Assembly (NCBI GenBank): GCA_905205065.1
Contig: CAJLCI010000004.1
Coordinates: 1 to 64,000 of the forward strand
Source: an uncultured Eubacteriales bacterium
GTDB taxonomy: Bacteria > Bacillota > Clostridia > Oscillospirales > CAG-272
Direction of reading: 5' to 3'
DNA length: 64,000 bases
How positions within the stretch are numbered: the first letter of the stretch is position 1; every line of letters starts with the position of its first letter. The position numbers were made by a program, and so were the translations under genes. Under the pieces are notes generated by a model. It ran no database searches, had not been told where the DNA came from, and saw only the letters and a program-made list of their open reading frames with translations. Of the stretch, positions 36,701 to 44,919 are shown in pieces.

Positions 36701-36797
36701 GGGCACCGCCTACTGCGGAAAGGGATTGCTGCATCGAACATACTAACGCTGACAGCGCCAGTGTCAACGCTGCAGCTCTCATGCTTATTTTTTTCAT
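33744..36797 (-). CDS. Rhs/YD-repeat protein, N-terminal secreted part
   Basis: 1017 codons beginning with signal peptide MKKISMRAAALTLALSALVC and a Ser/Glu-rich mature start. An acidic Glu/Asp-rich linker lies around residues 185-290, followed by a DNRLxxx carbohydrate-binding/teneurin-like beta domain with repeated SSFNLVVSEALSDW type strands, then the first YD-type repeat RITDYDGYYSAYTYCSFPYR. It stops at 33744 after NKLKLRITKI, while the frame one base back reads VKITYNKDITAYWNFGSN and continues the fold. AAAAGGAAAC precedes the ATG. Together with the downstream frame the intact protein would have about 2340 residues, similar to Bacillus WapA. Confidence 0.85.
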   Translation of the reverse strand: MKKISMRAAALTLALSALVCSMQQSLSAVGGALDGDIPLQQQYETNENNEFSYSEKDQQSVPYIIGEDISRRSENEKYFRLSDGSYIKAWYMEPVHYFEANEWEDIDNTLTLSAEGYTNTASEMKVVFSSEINSEELYSVEYKDSTVSFSVYDDYHVAETRDAVLNSEEIFYFDDEADILDSGGNAAGETENIITADESSTNVSKKVGRTDIQNNTLKESVEADTANADTEQIETAEEAESDSIEESDELPEILTDLAEPQLPDNAGSEPPVQDINVYSRNSEDKLSEEEKSDIADLNIIMTDESSDTDFVCTYNRSIILKDNNSTEANLILNAAQSTVDAVNRYKEINGQASAEELKEIAAEQNRINMKQRADIMSSAGKCSGIVYEGAVPGADSIEYSVGGNFVKENIVIDSVKEIYTYRFKLDTDLIPVLNDDGSIELRNTEETVFLIPTPYMTDANGVRSDKVSYSLEEIADTSILTVVADSSWIEDSQRVFPVRIDPTVYIGKTSSSDNNITTQYISDSDMTNVHQGENIWYTGCNPVVGNYYSYLKINNLPPISDNCKFVQAQLYTGMYTGGFFSNGASSFNLVVSEALSDWKSQFGASASSNTNPVLDCREIDSSYQGSYMYFDITNAAEKWYSGGANNGLVFVPKSANGENMTSAACASAAFSGYQNSSTQTQSMPFVAITYRNIMGLESYYTSRSISADRAGTVNIVDYTGNVVIERTLVAGVGMNLVYVYNSRYGDKVFNSTSDMLYNTVDYSNMKSSAGWRLNVQQSVVPITLSSVSDSGTVTSKTYLVYSDADGTEHYFAEESVNVYKDEDGLGLTITKDGINYTMSDEKNNRKIFVHGYLSQIIDSNNNKVRLLYDTDTFSTTSSSWLPKSSTLGGKNQLRKIIYYPAEGEAIDIASLTYTNNVLTSVTDRAGRNIAITVADDTRLTRITDYDGYYSAYTYCSFPYRITSAYDAQTHYGVELHYNCESGGNGLDTVNSCSSFTAETVFDTRTYYNKLKLRITKI

Positions 36798-36830
36798 TTT
36801 TTGTTTCCTTTTTATCTTTTTGTCAATTAA

Positions 36831-36965
36831 TCAACCGAATTCTGCATAGACCATCTTACTATTTTTATGTGGATCATCAGTCTGTCTGTTTAGTATCACC
36901 GATACTGCTTTTTTAGAAAAAGCATGATAAAAGTATGTCGTAATGTAAATGACTACTTTTATCAC
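36831..36965 (-). CDS. Short ORF before the Rhs gene
   Basis: Forty-four codons from a GTG, which GGAGG precedes at a 6-nt distance (AAAGGAGGAAAAGC). The product MIKVVIYITTYFYHAFSKK... has a hydrophobic start and a polar end. It stops 33 nt before the Rhs start codon. The GTG region can also form a hairpin with TACTTTTATCA downstream in the same ORF. It is not recognised and could be a leader peptide rather than a functional protein. Confidence 0.35.
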   Translation of the reverse strand: MIKVVIYITTYFYHAFSKKAVSVILNRQTDDPHKNSKMVYAEFG

Positions 36966-37763
36966 GCTTTTCCTCCTTTCTTATTGTTTATACAGTTTTA
37001 TACCCTGTTTATCTGCTTTTCCTATAAATGTTAAATAAGCTTTTCCTCCTTTTATATTCCAATTTATATTTTAAATTTTAATTAAGTCGTTATTTCCCAA
37101 GGTTTTCATTATAAGATTGCCATGCTAACCACGAAAAAAATTATTATCATAAAGCTTAACTCTAAAGGTATTATAATAAAACGGACTATTCTCAGCCGTA
37201 AATTTTACCAAATGGTATAGCTTTACAGATCTGCAAAGTTTTACACTTCTATTATATTCATATTTTTCTTTCTTGTCAACAGTTTGTTGTGAAATATTTT
37301 TGATTTTGTTAACATTCATATTTGAATAATAGATATCAAACAAGTTTTTTTATAAACCAAAAATAATTTTCATGGCAAAATTCTCCATTTTTTTACTCAT
37401 TGCGCTTGACTCGGACAAAAAATCATGATATATTTATAATATGAATAAATATAAAGCTCACCAAAATAGATAATTAGGTGCCAATAGATATATTGCGAAA
37501 AAATTTTCAGTGAATATCTATGAATATCTAATAGACATCAGGACAAACTATTTTCAATAAGGACAATAAGTCCAATATAAAGTGTTTCAGCAAAGGATTG
37601 GAATATCTAAAATAACAAAAGTAAAAACAGTCCTCTACATTGCGTCTACACTTGTTTTTCTGATGCTAATTATCGGTATAATACAGGCATCAGATTACTG
37701 TTTTTAGTTATGTCTATGTTATGTTTTTAGTTATATATAAACCAGATGAAAGGACATTCAGTT
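36966..37763. other. Promoter region between Rhs and the small membrane protein
   Basis: No convincing gene. The minus strand has a second AAAGGAGGAAAAGC at 37034-37050 with no start codon after it. On the plus strand TTGACT (37406-37411) and TATATT at 17 nt can serve the gene at 37764; the ten-base-scale repeats GAATATCTA (about 37511-37600) and TGTTTTTAGTTAT (twice between 37698 and 37732) lie in its leader. Confidence 0.4.
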
Positions 37764-38045
37764 ATGGTAAATTATAGTAGCATGATAGGCTGCTGTGAGA
37801 AAATGTGCAATTTTTTCACAAAGAAAAAAGAAAAATGCCCTGTTTTCCTGACGGCAAAATACAACAGCCACTTTGGAATTTATAATAAAAAGAAAAATAA
37901 AGAAATAGCCGGATTTGACATGCATGGAAATCATAGCATTAACGCAGCTTACGTTGTTCTTATCGCAGCTGTATTCACCGCAATGTTGTGGTTTTCAGGA
38001 GCGATTGACAAATTGATTTTCAAACTCAAATTCAAAAAAAGATAG
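37764..38045 (+). CDS. Small single-span membrane protein, unknown
   Basis: A 93-residue product. The N-terminal half is basic with Cys pairs (IGCCEKMCNFF), the C-terminal part holds one transmembrane helix (NAAYVVLIAAVFTAMLWFSG) and ends FKLKFKKR. AAAGGA precedes the ATG at 37764 by 9 nt; an ATG six codons upstream overlaps that site and is less likely. It is monocistronic between the Rhs island and spo0A. I do not recognise the family. Confidence 0.55.
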   Translation: MVNYSSMIGCCEKMCNFFTKKKEKCPVFLTAKYNSHFGIYNKKKNKEIAGFDMHGNHSINAAYVVLIAAVFTAMLWFSGAIDKLIFKLKFKKR

Positions 38046-38355
38046 CTTCCTGCCATTTATTTTTAATAAGTCTGAAAACAGAGGGAAGACATATCGCCGC
38101 GCGATATATTACAAATAGTTAATAATAAACTATAAACCTCCGCGAAAAACCATCTGTCAGATCAATTTTTGACACTGTACTCTTAATCGGCGGTATAATA
38201 CTCTTCGCCTCAGACGGCGGAATAAATCAATATACATCTTCATTCTTTTTCTCATTCCTTTCTTACAATTTTTTCAATTAATCTTTCTTATCAACCTTTT
38301 CTATCAGTTGTTTCTACCCTTAGCAAAAGAATCAGGCAATATTAATATTACTACA

Positions 38356-38397
38356 GCACGGGGCACCGTAAATCGAACTTGCTCCGTGCCTTATTAT
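38356..38397 (+). terminator. Hairpin terminator candidate upstream of spo0A
   Basis: GCACGGGGCA (38356-38365) pairs with TGCTCCGTGC (38380-38389) with one G-T, followed by CTTATTATT. The T-run is weak. Confidence 0.5.
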
Positions 38398-38584
38398 TAA
38401 TTCGACAAGTCGATGTTTCATTACGTTTCCTCACATTTCCATTATAGTTAATATATTGCTCGTTATTTTCCGATACTAAAACATATATTACTATATATCC
38501 AAAAATAGCAAAATTAACAATATTTGTAAAATATGTACTAAAATAAACTGTTAATTTATGTAAATGTTTTTACAGATTTACCTC

Positions 38585-38613
38585 TTGATATTTTTTCCAA
38601 TTTATGGTAAACT
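38585..38613 (+). promoter_or_regulatory. Candidate spo0A promoter
   Basis: TTGATA (38585-38590) and TAAACT (38608-38613) with a 17-nt spacer give a leader of about 120 nt. A sigma-H type spo0A promoter was not recognised. Confidence 0.5.
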
Positions 38614-38735
38614 ATATTTGCTCAAAAAGAGAGGCAAGTTTACAAATGTTTCTCCTCTTTGACAGTCTGTACACTATTTGGTGCAGAATATATCAAGTAC
38701 AAAAAACTTTAATATAAATATATAGGAGTATCAAA

Positions 38736-39533
38736 ATGGAACAAAACATCAATATCCTTATAGCAGACGCTAATGACGATTTTCGTCTTAAATGCCGTGA
38801 ACGCCTCAGAGACTACGGTTATGGTTTAATTTCAGAAGCAAGGGACGGCGAAGACGCTCTGAGCAAAATCGGAAACAGTCATCCCGACGTCGTAATTGTT
38901 GATTCCTGGCTCCCTAAGCTTGATGGAATTAAACTTATAAAAGCCTGCCGCATAATAAATTTTGGTATTGATTCGATTCCAGCATTTATAATAGTTTCCG
39001 AGTCAATGACGCCTTCAATGTTATCCGAGCTGACACAAAGCGGTGCGGACTACATAATGATGAAACCGATTGATTATAAAAGCCTTGCAGAACGGATTTC
39101 CAATCTCTGCGCCTCAAAGCGCATTATTTCTCCTAATAACGCGCAGCGGTCTCAGCCGGTAAGCGAGGTTTTTGCAGGAAGCGATCTTGAGACTCAGGTA
39201 ACCAAGGTAATACATCAAATAGGGGTTCCGGCCCACATTAAAGGCTATCAATATTTGAGAACTGCGATCCTTATGACGATCGAAGACAGCGATATTATTA
39301 ATTCTGTCACAAAAATTTTGTATCCAACAGTTGCAAAGAAATATGCTACAACTTCCTCAAGAGTTGAACGCGCTATCAGACATGCGATTGAAGTTGCATG
39401 GGACCGCGGAGATGTTGAAACATTAAATTCGTATTTCGGTTTCACAATACAGAACAATCGAGGAAAGCCGACAAACAGTGAATTTATAGCTATGATAGCG
39501 GATAATCTTAGACTTTCCAATAAATATTCGTAA
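38736..39533 (+). CDS. spo0A: Sporulation master regulator Spo0A
   Basis: Response regulator that commits the cell to sporulation when phosphorylated. The 265-residue protein has a receiver domain (about 5-120) with acidic pocket D11, phosphorylatable D56 (VVIVDSWLP) and K110, a short linker, and the highly conserved DNA-binding domain with HQIGVPAHIKGYQYLRTAI, LYPTVAKKYATTSSRVERAI and HAIEVAWDRG. TAGGAG precedes the ATG. This gene by itself places the organism among endospore-forming Firmicutes or their recent descendants. spoIVB, its usual upstream neighbour, is not adjacent. Confidence 0.97.
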   Translation: MEQNINILIADANDDFRLKCRERLRDYGYGLISEARDGEDALSKIGNSHPDVVIVDSWLPKLDGIKLIKACRIINFGIDSIPAFIIVSESMTPSMLSELTQSGADYIMMKPIDYKSLAERISNLCASKRIISPNNAQRSQPVSEVFAGSDLETQVTKVIHQIGVPAHIKGYQYLRTAILMTIEDSDIINSVTKILYPTVAKKYATTSSRVERAIRHAIEVAWDRGDVETLNSYFGFTIQNNRGKPTNSEFIAMIADNLRLSNKYS

Positions 39534-39546
39534 TAAGTCCTAAAAT

Positions 39547-39712
39547 TTAATAAAGGTCAAAGCCCCGTTATAAAACGTTGCGGTGGCGGATCGTACCACT
39601 ACCGGAAAAAGTGAATAAATTTCTCCGCCTGTAGAGTCAAACATCTTTACAGCGGAACTCCTTTAGACGTGGATATCTTTACAGACGCGAACATCTCGCT
39701 TTTAGCTGTAAT
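39547..39712. repeat. Dispersed intergenic element, copy B
   Basis: Left block TTATAAAACGTTGCGGTGGC, then GGATCGTACCACTACCGGAAA with AAGTGAATAAA, a TCTCCGCC block that can pair with the GGCGGA, then three units related to ACATCTTTACAGCGGA, and the end ACATCTCGCTTTTAGC. It follows spo0A in the convergent gap with the LCP gene. Confidence 0.65.
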
Positions 39713-39807
39713 TTGTTTCGTTTAAAATTATTACTCCGATGAGAAATATTCAGCGGTTTACTTTTACTTTTTACTCAAATTATGCTTATTTCCTCCTTAA
39801 ATATATA

Positions 39808-39855
39808 AAAATATCAGCGGTCAGAGCCAATCTCACTGACCGCTGATATTTTTTT
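39808..39855. terminator. Bidirectional terminator between spo0A and the LCP gene
   Basis: AATATCAGCGGTCAG (39810-39824) pairs with CTGACCGCTGATATT (39836-39850), flanked by A-run and T-run, so it can end transcription from both sides. Confidence 0.9.
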
Positions 39856-39877
39856 AGAATAAATAATACTCAAAGCG

Positions 39878-41425
39878 TCATTCCGATACATCGCCGGTCT
39901 CGACACTTACCGTTTCTCCCGATATAACTTTGTCAATAAGCTCCTTTGCCGTCTCAACTGTCTCTTTATTCGGAATCATAACAGAAGCATATGCTCCGCC
40001 GAGAGAATACGGCGCCTCTGTCGACCCATACCCATCCACACTGTAAGATACAATATTCCATTCTCCGCCTTTTTTAAGCTGATTGCGAACAATTGAAGAT
40101 ATCGTACTATACGGAACAGTTGTTTCAAAGCTATCCTGGACAGTTTCCATAATGGAAGAATAATTTTTCAAAAGTTCCACAGACAGAAGCTTCTCGGCCA
40201 CCTTTTTAATGACCTGCATCTGATTCTCTCCGCGCTGCCTGTCACCGGTAGGAAACGCATATCTTTCACGGGCAAAGTACAGTGCCCCGGTTCCGTCAAG
40301 CTCATTCTCCCCACGTGTATAATGCAATCTCTTCCCTATTTCATCATAACTGCAGTATGAATAAAAGTCGTAATCAGAATAAACGGTAATTCCTCCGACA
40401 GCATCAATAATCTTTTCAAATCCAGAGAAATTTACTCTGAAGTAATAATTAATGTCTACATCATACAGCATGCCAAGCGTGTCCATGCAGACGTCTATTC
40501 CATAAATTCCGGCATGAGTAAGCTTGTCTCTTGCTCCGTTTGAGATCGAAAGAGGAACAAAGTAATCACGAGGAGTAGATACAAGAAGTACCTGTTTTGT
40601 CGCAGTATTTACAGTTGCAATTATATTAACATCCGTTCGGCTTTTTTCAACAAGTCCCACACGGCTGTCAATTCCGCTTATAAGTACAGTAAAAACTTCC
40701 TTAATCTCTTTTTCCTCATCATCCTCCGATGAGTTTTTATTATCACTTTTTTCCTTGACTGCAATCGTCTCTATTTCTCGTATCTTAGATTCAATATCTT
40801 CATAACCTTCTGTCTCTTTAATAAGGCTAAGATATCCTGTATTAAGAATAATTGCTCCGGAATTTCCATCAAAAAGTGAATTTACCATATCAATTGTTCC
40901 GGTATATTCATAAGTCTTTATACTTTTGTCAAGCTTTTTGTTTATCTTTTCTATGGCTGAATCTGTATTTTCACGATCCATCTCCTGAAGAATACCAAAA
41001 GTATAATCTGCGGCACCTGCAATATTAACAGCCTCGTCATCGTCAAGCACAAAAACTCCGATGTGAGTAACCTGACTTATGGGATTTGTAATACTGTTCA
41101 GCACGCCGTATGTTTTTGCAACCATAAAGCTTGCCCATCCAAGACACAAGCTCAGTATTAAAGATATTATTATACCGGCAATACAGCGTCCCTTTTTTCT
41201 GCTGTTGCAGGTAAGGAAAATTTCAAGACCGAAAAGAATTACAAGCACAGCTATTATAATAATAAGATATACTTCCGTCAAAAATTCTGTCCTGACAGCC
41301 AGATATACAAATATTCCGGCCAACACGAGAAAGACAACCGAGAGGATAACACCTATCACAGAAATTAATCTGCGTTTGCGTCTTCTGTCGTTTGCGCTTT
41401 TAAAATCAAAATTAGTCTCATTCAT
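39878..41425 (-). CDS. LytR-CpsA-Psr family cell-wall ligase
   Basis: A 515-residue membrane protein that in this family transfers lipid-linked anionic polymers or polysaccharides to peptidoglycan. Seen: three N-terminal transmembrane helices (about residues 15-115 after a basic DRRRKRR start), then the catalytic LCP domain with STPRDYFVPL, HAGIYGIDVCMDTLGMLYDV, GFEKIIDAVGGITVYSDYDF and ARERYAFPTGDRQRGENQM, where the conserved arginines and aspartates bind the pyrophosphate lipid. The start is uncertain: the frame is open to a TTG at 41464; the ATG at 41425 is preferred. Confidence 0.88.
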   Translation of the reverse strand: MNETNFDFKSANDRRRKRRLISVIGVILSVVFLVLAGIFVYLAVRTEFLTEVYLIIIIAVLVILFGLEIFLTCNSRKKGRCIAGIIISLILSLCLGWASFMVAKTYGVLNSITNPISQVTHIGVFVLDDDEAVNIAGAADYTFGILQEMDRENTDSAIEKINKKLDKSIKTYEYTGTIDMVNSLFDGNSGAIILNTGYLSLIKETEGYEDIESKIREIETIAVKEKSDNKNSSEDDEEKEIKEVFTVLISGIDSRVGLVEKSRTDVNIIATVNTATKQVLLVSTPRDYFVPLSISNGARDKLTHAGIYGIDVCMDTLGMLYDVDINYYFRVNFSGFEKIIDAVGGITVYSDYDFYSYCSYDEIGKRLHYTRGENELDGTGALYFARERYAFPTGDRQRGENQMQVIKKVAEKLLSVELLKNYSSIMETVQDSFETTVPYSTISSIVRNQLKKGGEWNIVSYSVDGYGSTEAPYSLGGAYASVMIPNKETVETAKELIDKVISGETVSVETGDVSE

Positions 41426-41517
41426 ATCAGTAAATCCATTGCCTTCCTGGGATCCGTGACGCAAAGCGCCGCAATTTTACAATTCATATATTATTTTACC
41501 ACTGCTCCGAAATCTTC

Positions 41518-42621
41518 TTATTGAAATTCGGCTTCAGCAACAGAAAGTGCGGAAGCTATTACCTCATCCATATCATAATATTTGTACTCTCCAAGTCTTC
41601 CGCCAAAAACAATATTATTCTCTTGTGACGCAAGCTGTCTGTACTTTCTATAAAGCGTACTGTTTTTTTCATCATTTACCGGATAATACGGTTCATCTCC
41701 GGGATGCCATTCAAAACTATATTCACGGCTTATAACTGTTTTAGGGCTATCCGAAGGCTCAAACCACTTGTGTTCAATAATTCGTGTCCACGGCGTTTCG
41801 CTGTCGGTATAGTTAACAACAGCATTTCCCTGAAAATTATCTGTATCAAGTATTTCTGTTTCAAATCTGACAGAGCGGTAATCAAGATATCCAAGCTTAT
41901 AATCAAAATATTCGTCTATCTGTCCGGTATAAATTACACGATCAGAAATTCCATCAAGTTCTTTCCTGTTTAAAAGATAGTCAGTATTTAATCTGATATC
42001 GCTTCCGCGAAGCAGTTTTTCAATCATTTTACTGTAACCTCCTATCGGAATTCCTTGATAACGTGCGTTAAAGTAGTTATTGTCAAAAGTAAACCTGACG
42101 GGAAGCCGTCTGATAATAAATGCAGGCAGCTCTCTACAAGAACGTCCCCACTGTTTTTCCGTATAGCCCTTGATAAGCTTTTCATAAATATCGGTACCTA
42201 CCAAGCTTATAGCCTGTTCTTCAAGATTTTTAGGCTCGGAAATCCCCGCCGACACTCTTTGCTCCTCAATCTTTTTTTTCGCCTCTAAAGGCGTAACTAC
42301 ACCCCAAAGCTTATTAAATGTATACATATTAAACGGCAGAGAATACAGTTCTCCGCGATAATTAGCCACCGGAGAATTGGTAAAACGATTGAATTCCGCA
42401 AAATCTGTTATATAGTCCCATACATATTTGTTGTTGGTATGAAAGATATGAGCGCCGTATTTGTGAACATTTATACCATCTACTTCATCCGTTCGGACGT
42501 TCCCTCCTATATGCGGCCGCTTGTCTACAACTAGTACCTTTTTTCCGAATTTTACCGCCCTCTCGGCAAAAACAGCTCCGTATAAGCCGGCACCCACCAC
42601 AAGATAATCATATTTTTTCAT
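41518..42621 (-). CDS. glf: UDP-galactopyranose mutase
   Basis: A 367-residue flavoenzyme that interconverts UDP-galactopyranose and UDP-galactofuranose for cell-surface glycans. Seen: FAD-binding YDYLVVGAGLYGAVFAERA at the N-terminus, KRPHIGGNVRTDEV, HKYGAHIFHTNN, the EKQWGRSCRELPAFIIRRLPVR-type segment (with the substrate-contacting Trp and Arg), and the C-terminal NNIVFGGRLGEYKYYDMDE. The length matches the family. Promoter TTGACA-18-TATAAT lies about 150 nt upstream. Its neighbour on the same strand, the LCP ligase, would fit a galactofuranose-containing wall polymer, but no glycosyltransferase is nearby. Confidence 0.95.
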   Translation of the reverse strand: MKKYDYLVVGAGLYGAVFAERAVKFGKKVLVVDKRPHIGGNVRTDEVDGINVHKYGAHIFHTNNKYVWDYITDFAEFNRFTNSPVANYRGELYSLPFNMYTFNKLWGVVTPLEAKKKIEEQRVSAGISEPKNLEEQAISLVGTDIYEKLIKGYTEKQWGRSCRELPAFIIRRLPVRFTFDNNYFNARYQGIPIGGYSKMIEKLLRGSDIRLNTDYLLNRKELDGISDRVIYTGQIDEYFDYKLGYLDYRSVRFETEILDTDNFQGNAVVNYTDSETPWTRIIEHKWFEPSDSPKTVISREYSFEWHPGDEPYYPVNDEKNSTLYRKYRQLASQENNIVFGGRLGEYKYYDMDEVIASALSVAEAEFQ

Positions 42622-42773
42622 ATTTATCAATACCTAAATGCCTCTCTTTAATGCAGTCGACAAGAATCATTTTATCTGCATTTCATTGTCGCGCTTTATA
42701 ACCAAGCTATTCTCCTTATCGAATCATGCAAATCCATCTGTTTAACTTCGAGCTTGAATTTCTGTGTCGACTG

Positions 42774-42803
42774 ATTATATCATATTATGACTTCCATTGT
42801 CAA
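42774..42803 (-). promoter_or_regulatory. glf promoter
   Basis: On the minus strand TTGACA (42798-42803) and TATAAT (42774-42779) with an 18-nt spacer point to glf. Confidence 0.75.
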
Positions 42804-42880
42804 CGACTTCGAATATAATTTAATAAGTTATAATGACATAGTTTAGCTATTTCAGCATATATAAATTATTAAAAAATGTG

Positions 42881-42909
42881 TTGACCAATATTATTTAATG
42901 TGGTAATAT
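42881..42909 (+). promoter_or_regulatory. Promoter of the RiPP operon
   Basis: TTGACC (42881-42886) and TAATAT (42904-42909) are spaced by 17 nt and face the radical SAM gene. The predicted leader is about 300 nt long. Confidence 0.72.
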
Positions 42910-43138
42910 ATAGATATAATAAATTTATAGATATTGAAAATGCTTAAAGATTTTTCCCGGCTATTAGTGCAAATAAGCAGTAATGAACCTCTTGTATTTA
43001 TAAAAAAGATATTTCGGAGTTTTATAATGAAAAACTATTTAATGCATTTACATTTATGCCCATTCAATGATGTTAAATCATTAGTCCTTAGAAGCACAAG
43101 TGTGCAGTTCTTATATTTAAGACTTAAAAATATTTTTA

Positions 43139-43183
43139 GAGCACAAGGTATTCCTTTTTAAGAGGGATATTTTGTGCTTTTTT
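43139..43183 (+). terminator. Strong intrinsic terminator in the RiPP operon leader
   Basis: AGCACAA (43140-43146) pairs with TTGTGCT (43172-43178), extended by GGTATTCC against GGGATATT with wobble pairs into an almost continuous stem of about 19 bp, and ends in TTTTTT. It lies 36 nt before the start of the maturase gene. An upstream hairpin GCACAAGTGTGC (43094-43105) shares the GCACAA sequence and could compete, giving an anti-terminator. Confidence 0.85.
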
Positions 43184-43218
43184 AGAAATTATTTAAATAA
43201 AAGGATGGTACATATAAA

Positions 43219-44580
43219 ATGAGTGAGAAATATAAGTTTTCCAAATTTAATACATACGTTGAGAACGAATGTGGAGAAATGATTATATTTAATTCATTAT
43301 CCATCACTAATGCTTTTTGTAAATTAAATCCGGATAATACTATTATATTCAAAGAAGCCTTAAATAAAAAGCAGGCCAATCTTATTTCCGAAAATATATT
43401 GGGACATCTTTTAAATCGTTCCATGATAGTAAATGACTCCATAGATGAAATGAAAAATCTTGAATACATGAAAATGCAAGTAATTACTCGTACTCTATCA
43501 GGCAATATTTTAGGACTTATAATTTTGCCTACAGGAAAATGCAACTTTAGGTGCGAATATTGTTATGAAAATTTTAAAAATGGAAAGATGTCAAAAGAAA
43601 ATCAAGATGCGATAATAAAATTTGTTAGGAAAAAGATATATTATCATTCAGGTGTTTCAATTTCTTGGTTTGGAGGAGAACCCCTTTTAGAGATAGATAT
43701 AATAACATACATCTCTAAAAAAATAATGGATATTTGTAACAGCTTAAAGAAGACATATTCAGCGAATATTACAACAAATGGTTATTTATTGTCGGTAGAG
43801 AATATGAAAAAGCTTCTTTCGTGTAATATATATCAATACCAAATAACTATAGATGGATTGCAGAATATCCATGACAAATATCGCCACTTAATTGATGGTT
43901 CACCTACATTTAGACAAATTGAAACAAATTTATTAAACATAAAAAATAATATAAAAACATGTATTTTTCATATATCTTTGAGATGTAATTTTACACAAGA
44001 AAGTTTAACTGTTCTTAATGATTTTTCTAAATGGTTTTACAAATGTTTTGAAAACGATAACCGATTTTCAATTTTTGTGCGTACAGTAGGAATCTACGGT
44101 AAAAATAATAAATTGTCGAATGTTCTTATTAATGATGGAATAGGAAATATATGCAGTAAACTATTTGAAAAAAATCAAAAAATTAATAATAGCAATATTA
44201 TAGCTAACTTTCAATTTTTAAGTCCCGGAGGCTGTGTTTGTTACGCAGGTATGGACAATCACTTTGTATTCGATTCATTAGGTAATGTACGCAAGTGTAC
44301 AGTAGCACTTTCCGAAGATTACAATATTGTTGGAAAAATTGAAAATGGTGAAGTTATCATCGATCCTTCTGCAATGGCAAAATGGGTTACTCCTCAGCCG
44401 ATGCATAATAAATGTTATGAATGTAGTTTTGCCGGCGTGTGTATGGATAATGTATGTCACACTAACAAAGTGCAAGGCAAAGTAAACACTCATCCCAATT
44501 GTCCTCACGAAAAAAGTGCAATTAAAAATTTAATATTAATTTATGATAAAGCAAATAAAATAGAATACATAGATAAGTAA
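43219..44580 (+). CDS. Radical SAM/SPASM Cys-rich peptide maturase (CcpM-like)
   Basis: A 453-residue peptide-modifying radical SAM enzyme. Domains: an N-terminal RRE-like or accessory region (1-95), the core cluster motif CNFRCEYC (C108, C112, C115) binding the SAM-cleaving 4Fe-4S, WFGGEPLLE (150-158), ITTNGYLL and ITIDGLQNIHDKYR, then a C-terminal SPASM domain with cysteines C339, C341, C360, C399, C402, C408, C413 and C428 for auxiliary clusters. This pattern is that of SPASM maturases that cross-link or thioether-bridge RiPP precursors. Neighbours match the clostridial system whose maturase is named CcpM (from memory). It is AT-richer than the window average. AAAAGGATGG lies about 10 nt before the ATG. 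Confidence 0.92.
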   Translation: MSEKYKFSKFNTYVENECGEMIIFNSLSITNAFCKLNPDNTIIFKEALNKKQANLISENILGHLLNRSMIVNDSIDEMKNLEYMKMQVITRTLSGNILGLIILPTGKCNFRCEYCYENFKNGKMSKENQDAIIKFVRKKIYYHSGVSISWFGGEPLLEIDIITYISKKIMDICNSLKKTYSANITTNGYLLSVENMKKLLSCNIYQYQITIDGLQNIHDKYRHLIDGSPTFRQIETNLLNIKNNIKTCIFHISLRCNFTQESLTVLNDFSKWFYKCFENDNRFSIFVRTVGIYGKNNKLSNVLINDGIGNICSKLFEKNQKINNSNIIANFQFLSPGGCVCYAGMDNHFVFDSLGNVRKCTVALSEDYNIVGKIENGEVIIDPSAMAKWVTPQPMHNKCYECSFAGVCMDNVCHTNKVQGKVNTHPNCPHEKSAIKNLILIYDKANKIEYIDK

Positions 44581-44605
44581 AATAGTTTGCGCGGAGGAAT
44601 ATTTT

Positions 44606-44869
44606 ATGTATAACGAATTGTCATATAACCAAATCCGGGAAAAAGTAAAACTTGCAATGATTAATACAGGAATATATTTGGATGGCGTTGATGAAGACTT
44701 TAGTAATGATTTAAATCTTCAAAGTTTTATTCAAGATTCATTGCAATTTATAAATTTTATAGTAGCTTTAGAAAAAGAACTTAATCTTGAATTACCAGAT
44801 GAGATGTTGTTATACGATAAGTTTCTATCGTTAGACGCATTTTGTTTAGAACTTAATGATTTATTTTAA
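44606..44869 (+). CDS. Acyl-carrier-related peptide maturation protein
   Basis: An 87-residue acyl carrier homologue. The phosphopantetheine site is IQDSLQFINFIVALE with S45, followed by KELNLELPDEMLLYDKF. Length and helical pattern match carrier proteins. Carrier-related proteins of this kind are recorded in the clostridial Cys-rich peptide clusters (the family I recall as peptide maturation system acyl carrier-related protein). Its cargo is unknown; there is no adenylating enzyme or phosphopantetheinyl transferase gene in the operon. It lies 25 nt after the maturase, with GCGGAGGA before the ATG. Confidence 0.88.
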   Translation: MYNELSYNQIREKVKLAMINTGIYLDGVDEDFSNDLNLQSFIQDSLQFINFIVALEKELNLELPDEMLLYDKFLSLDAFCLELNDLF

Positions 44870-44919
44870 TTAAGGGTGTACATTTTTTAACATATATACA
44901 AAATGAAAAGGAGATAAAA

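Larger units (their letters stand above)
38046..38735. other. Spacer with possible gene remnant and the spo0A promoter
   Basis: An open frame at 38122-38281 reads VLLIGGIILFASDGGINQYT and ends FFSFLSYNFFN, host-like in codon use and hydrophobic, but has no start codon or SD, so it may be a decayed small membrane gene. A hairpin GCACGGGGCA/TGCTCCGTGC lies at 38356-38389. Confidence 0.4.

Noticed and set aside
37125..37343. 72-codon minus-strand ORF upstream of the Rhs gene
   Set aside because: No SD, strongly AT-rich low-complexity product and no family resemblance; it lies in the promoter region of two genes.
38122..38281. Hydrophobic open frame VLLIGGIILFASDGGINQYT
   Set aside because: No start codon or SD and only about 53 codons; it may be a decayed small membrane gene but cannot be called as a gene.
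42934..43161. 75-codon ORF in the leader of the RiPP operon
   Set aside because: Starts at TTG without an SD, product is not recognisable, and its end overlaps the terminator hairpin; more likely untranslated leader.
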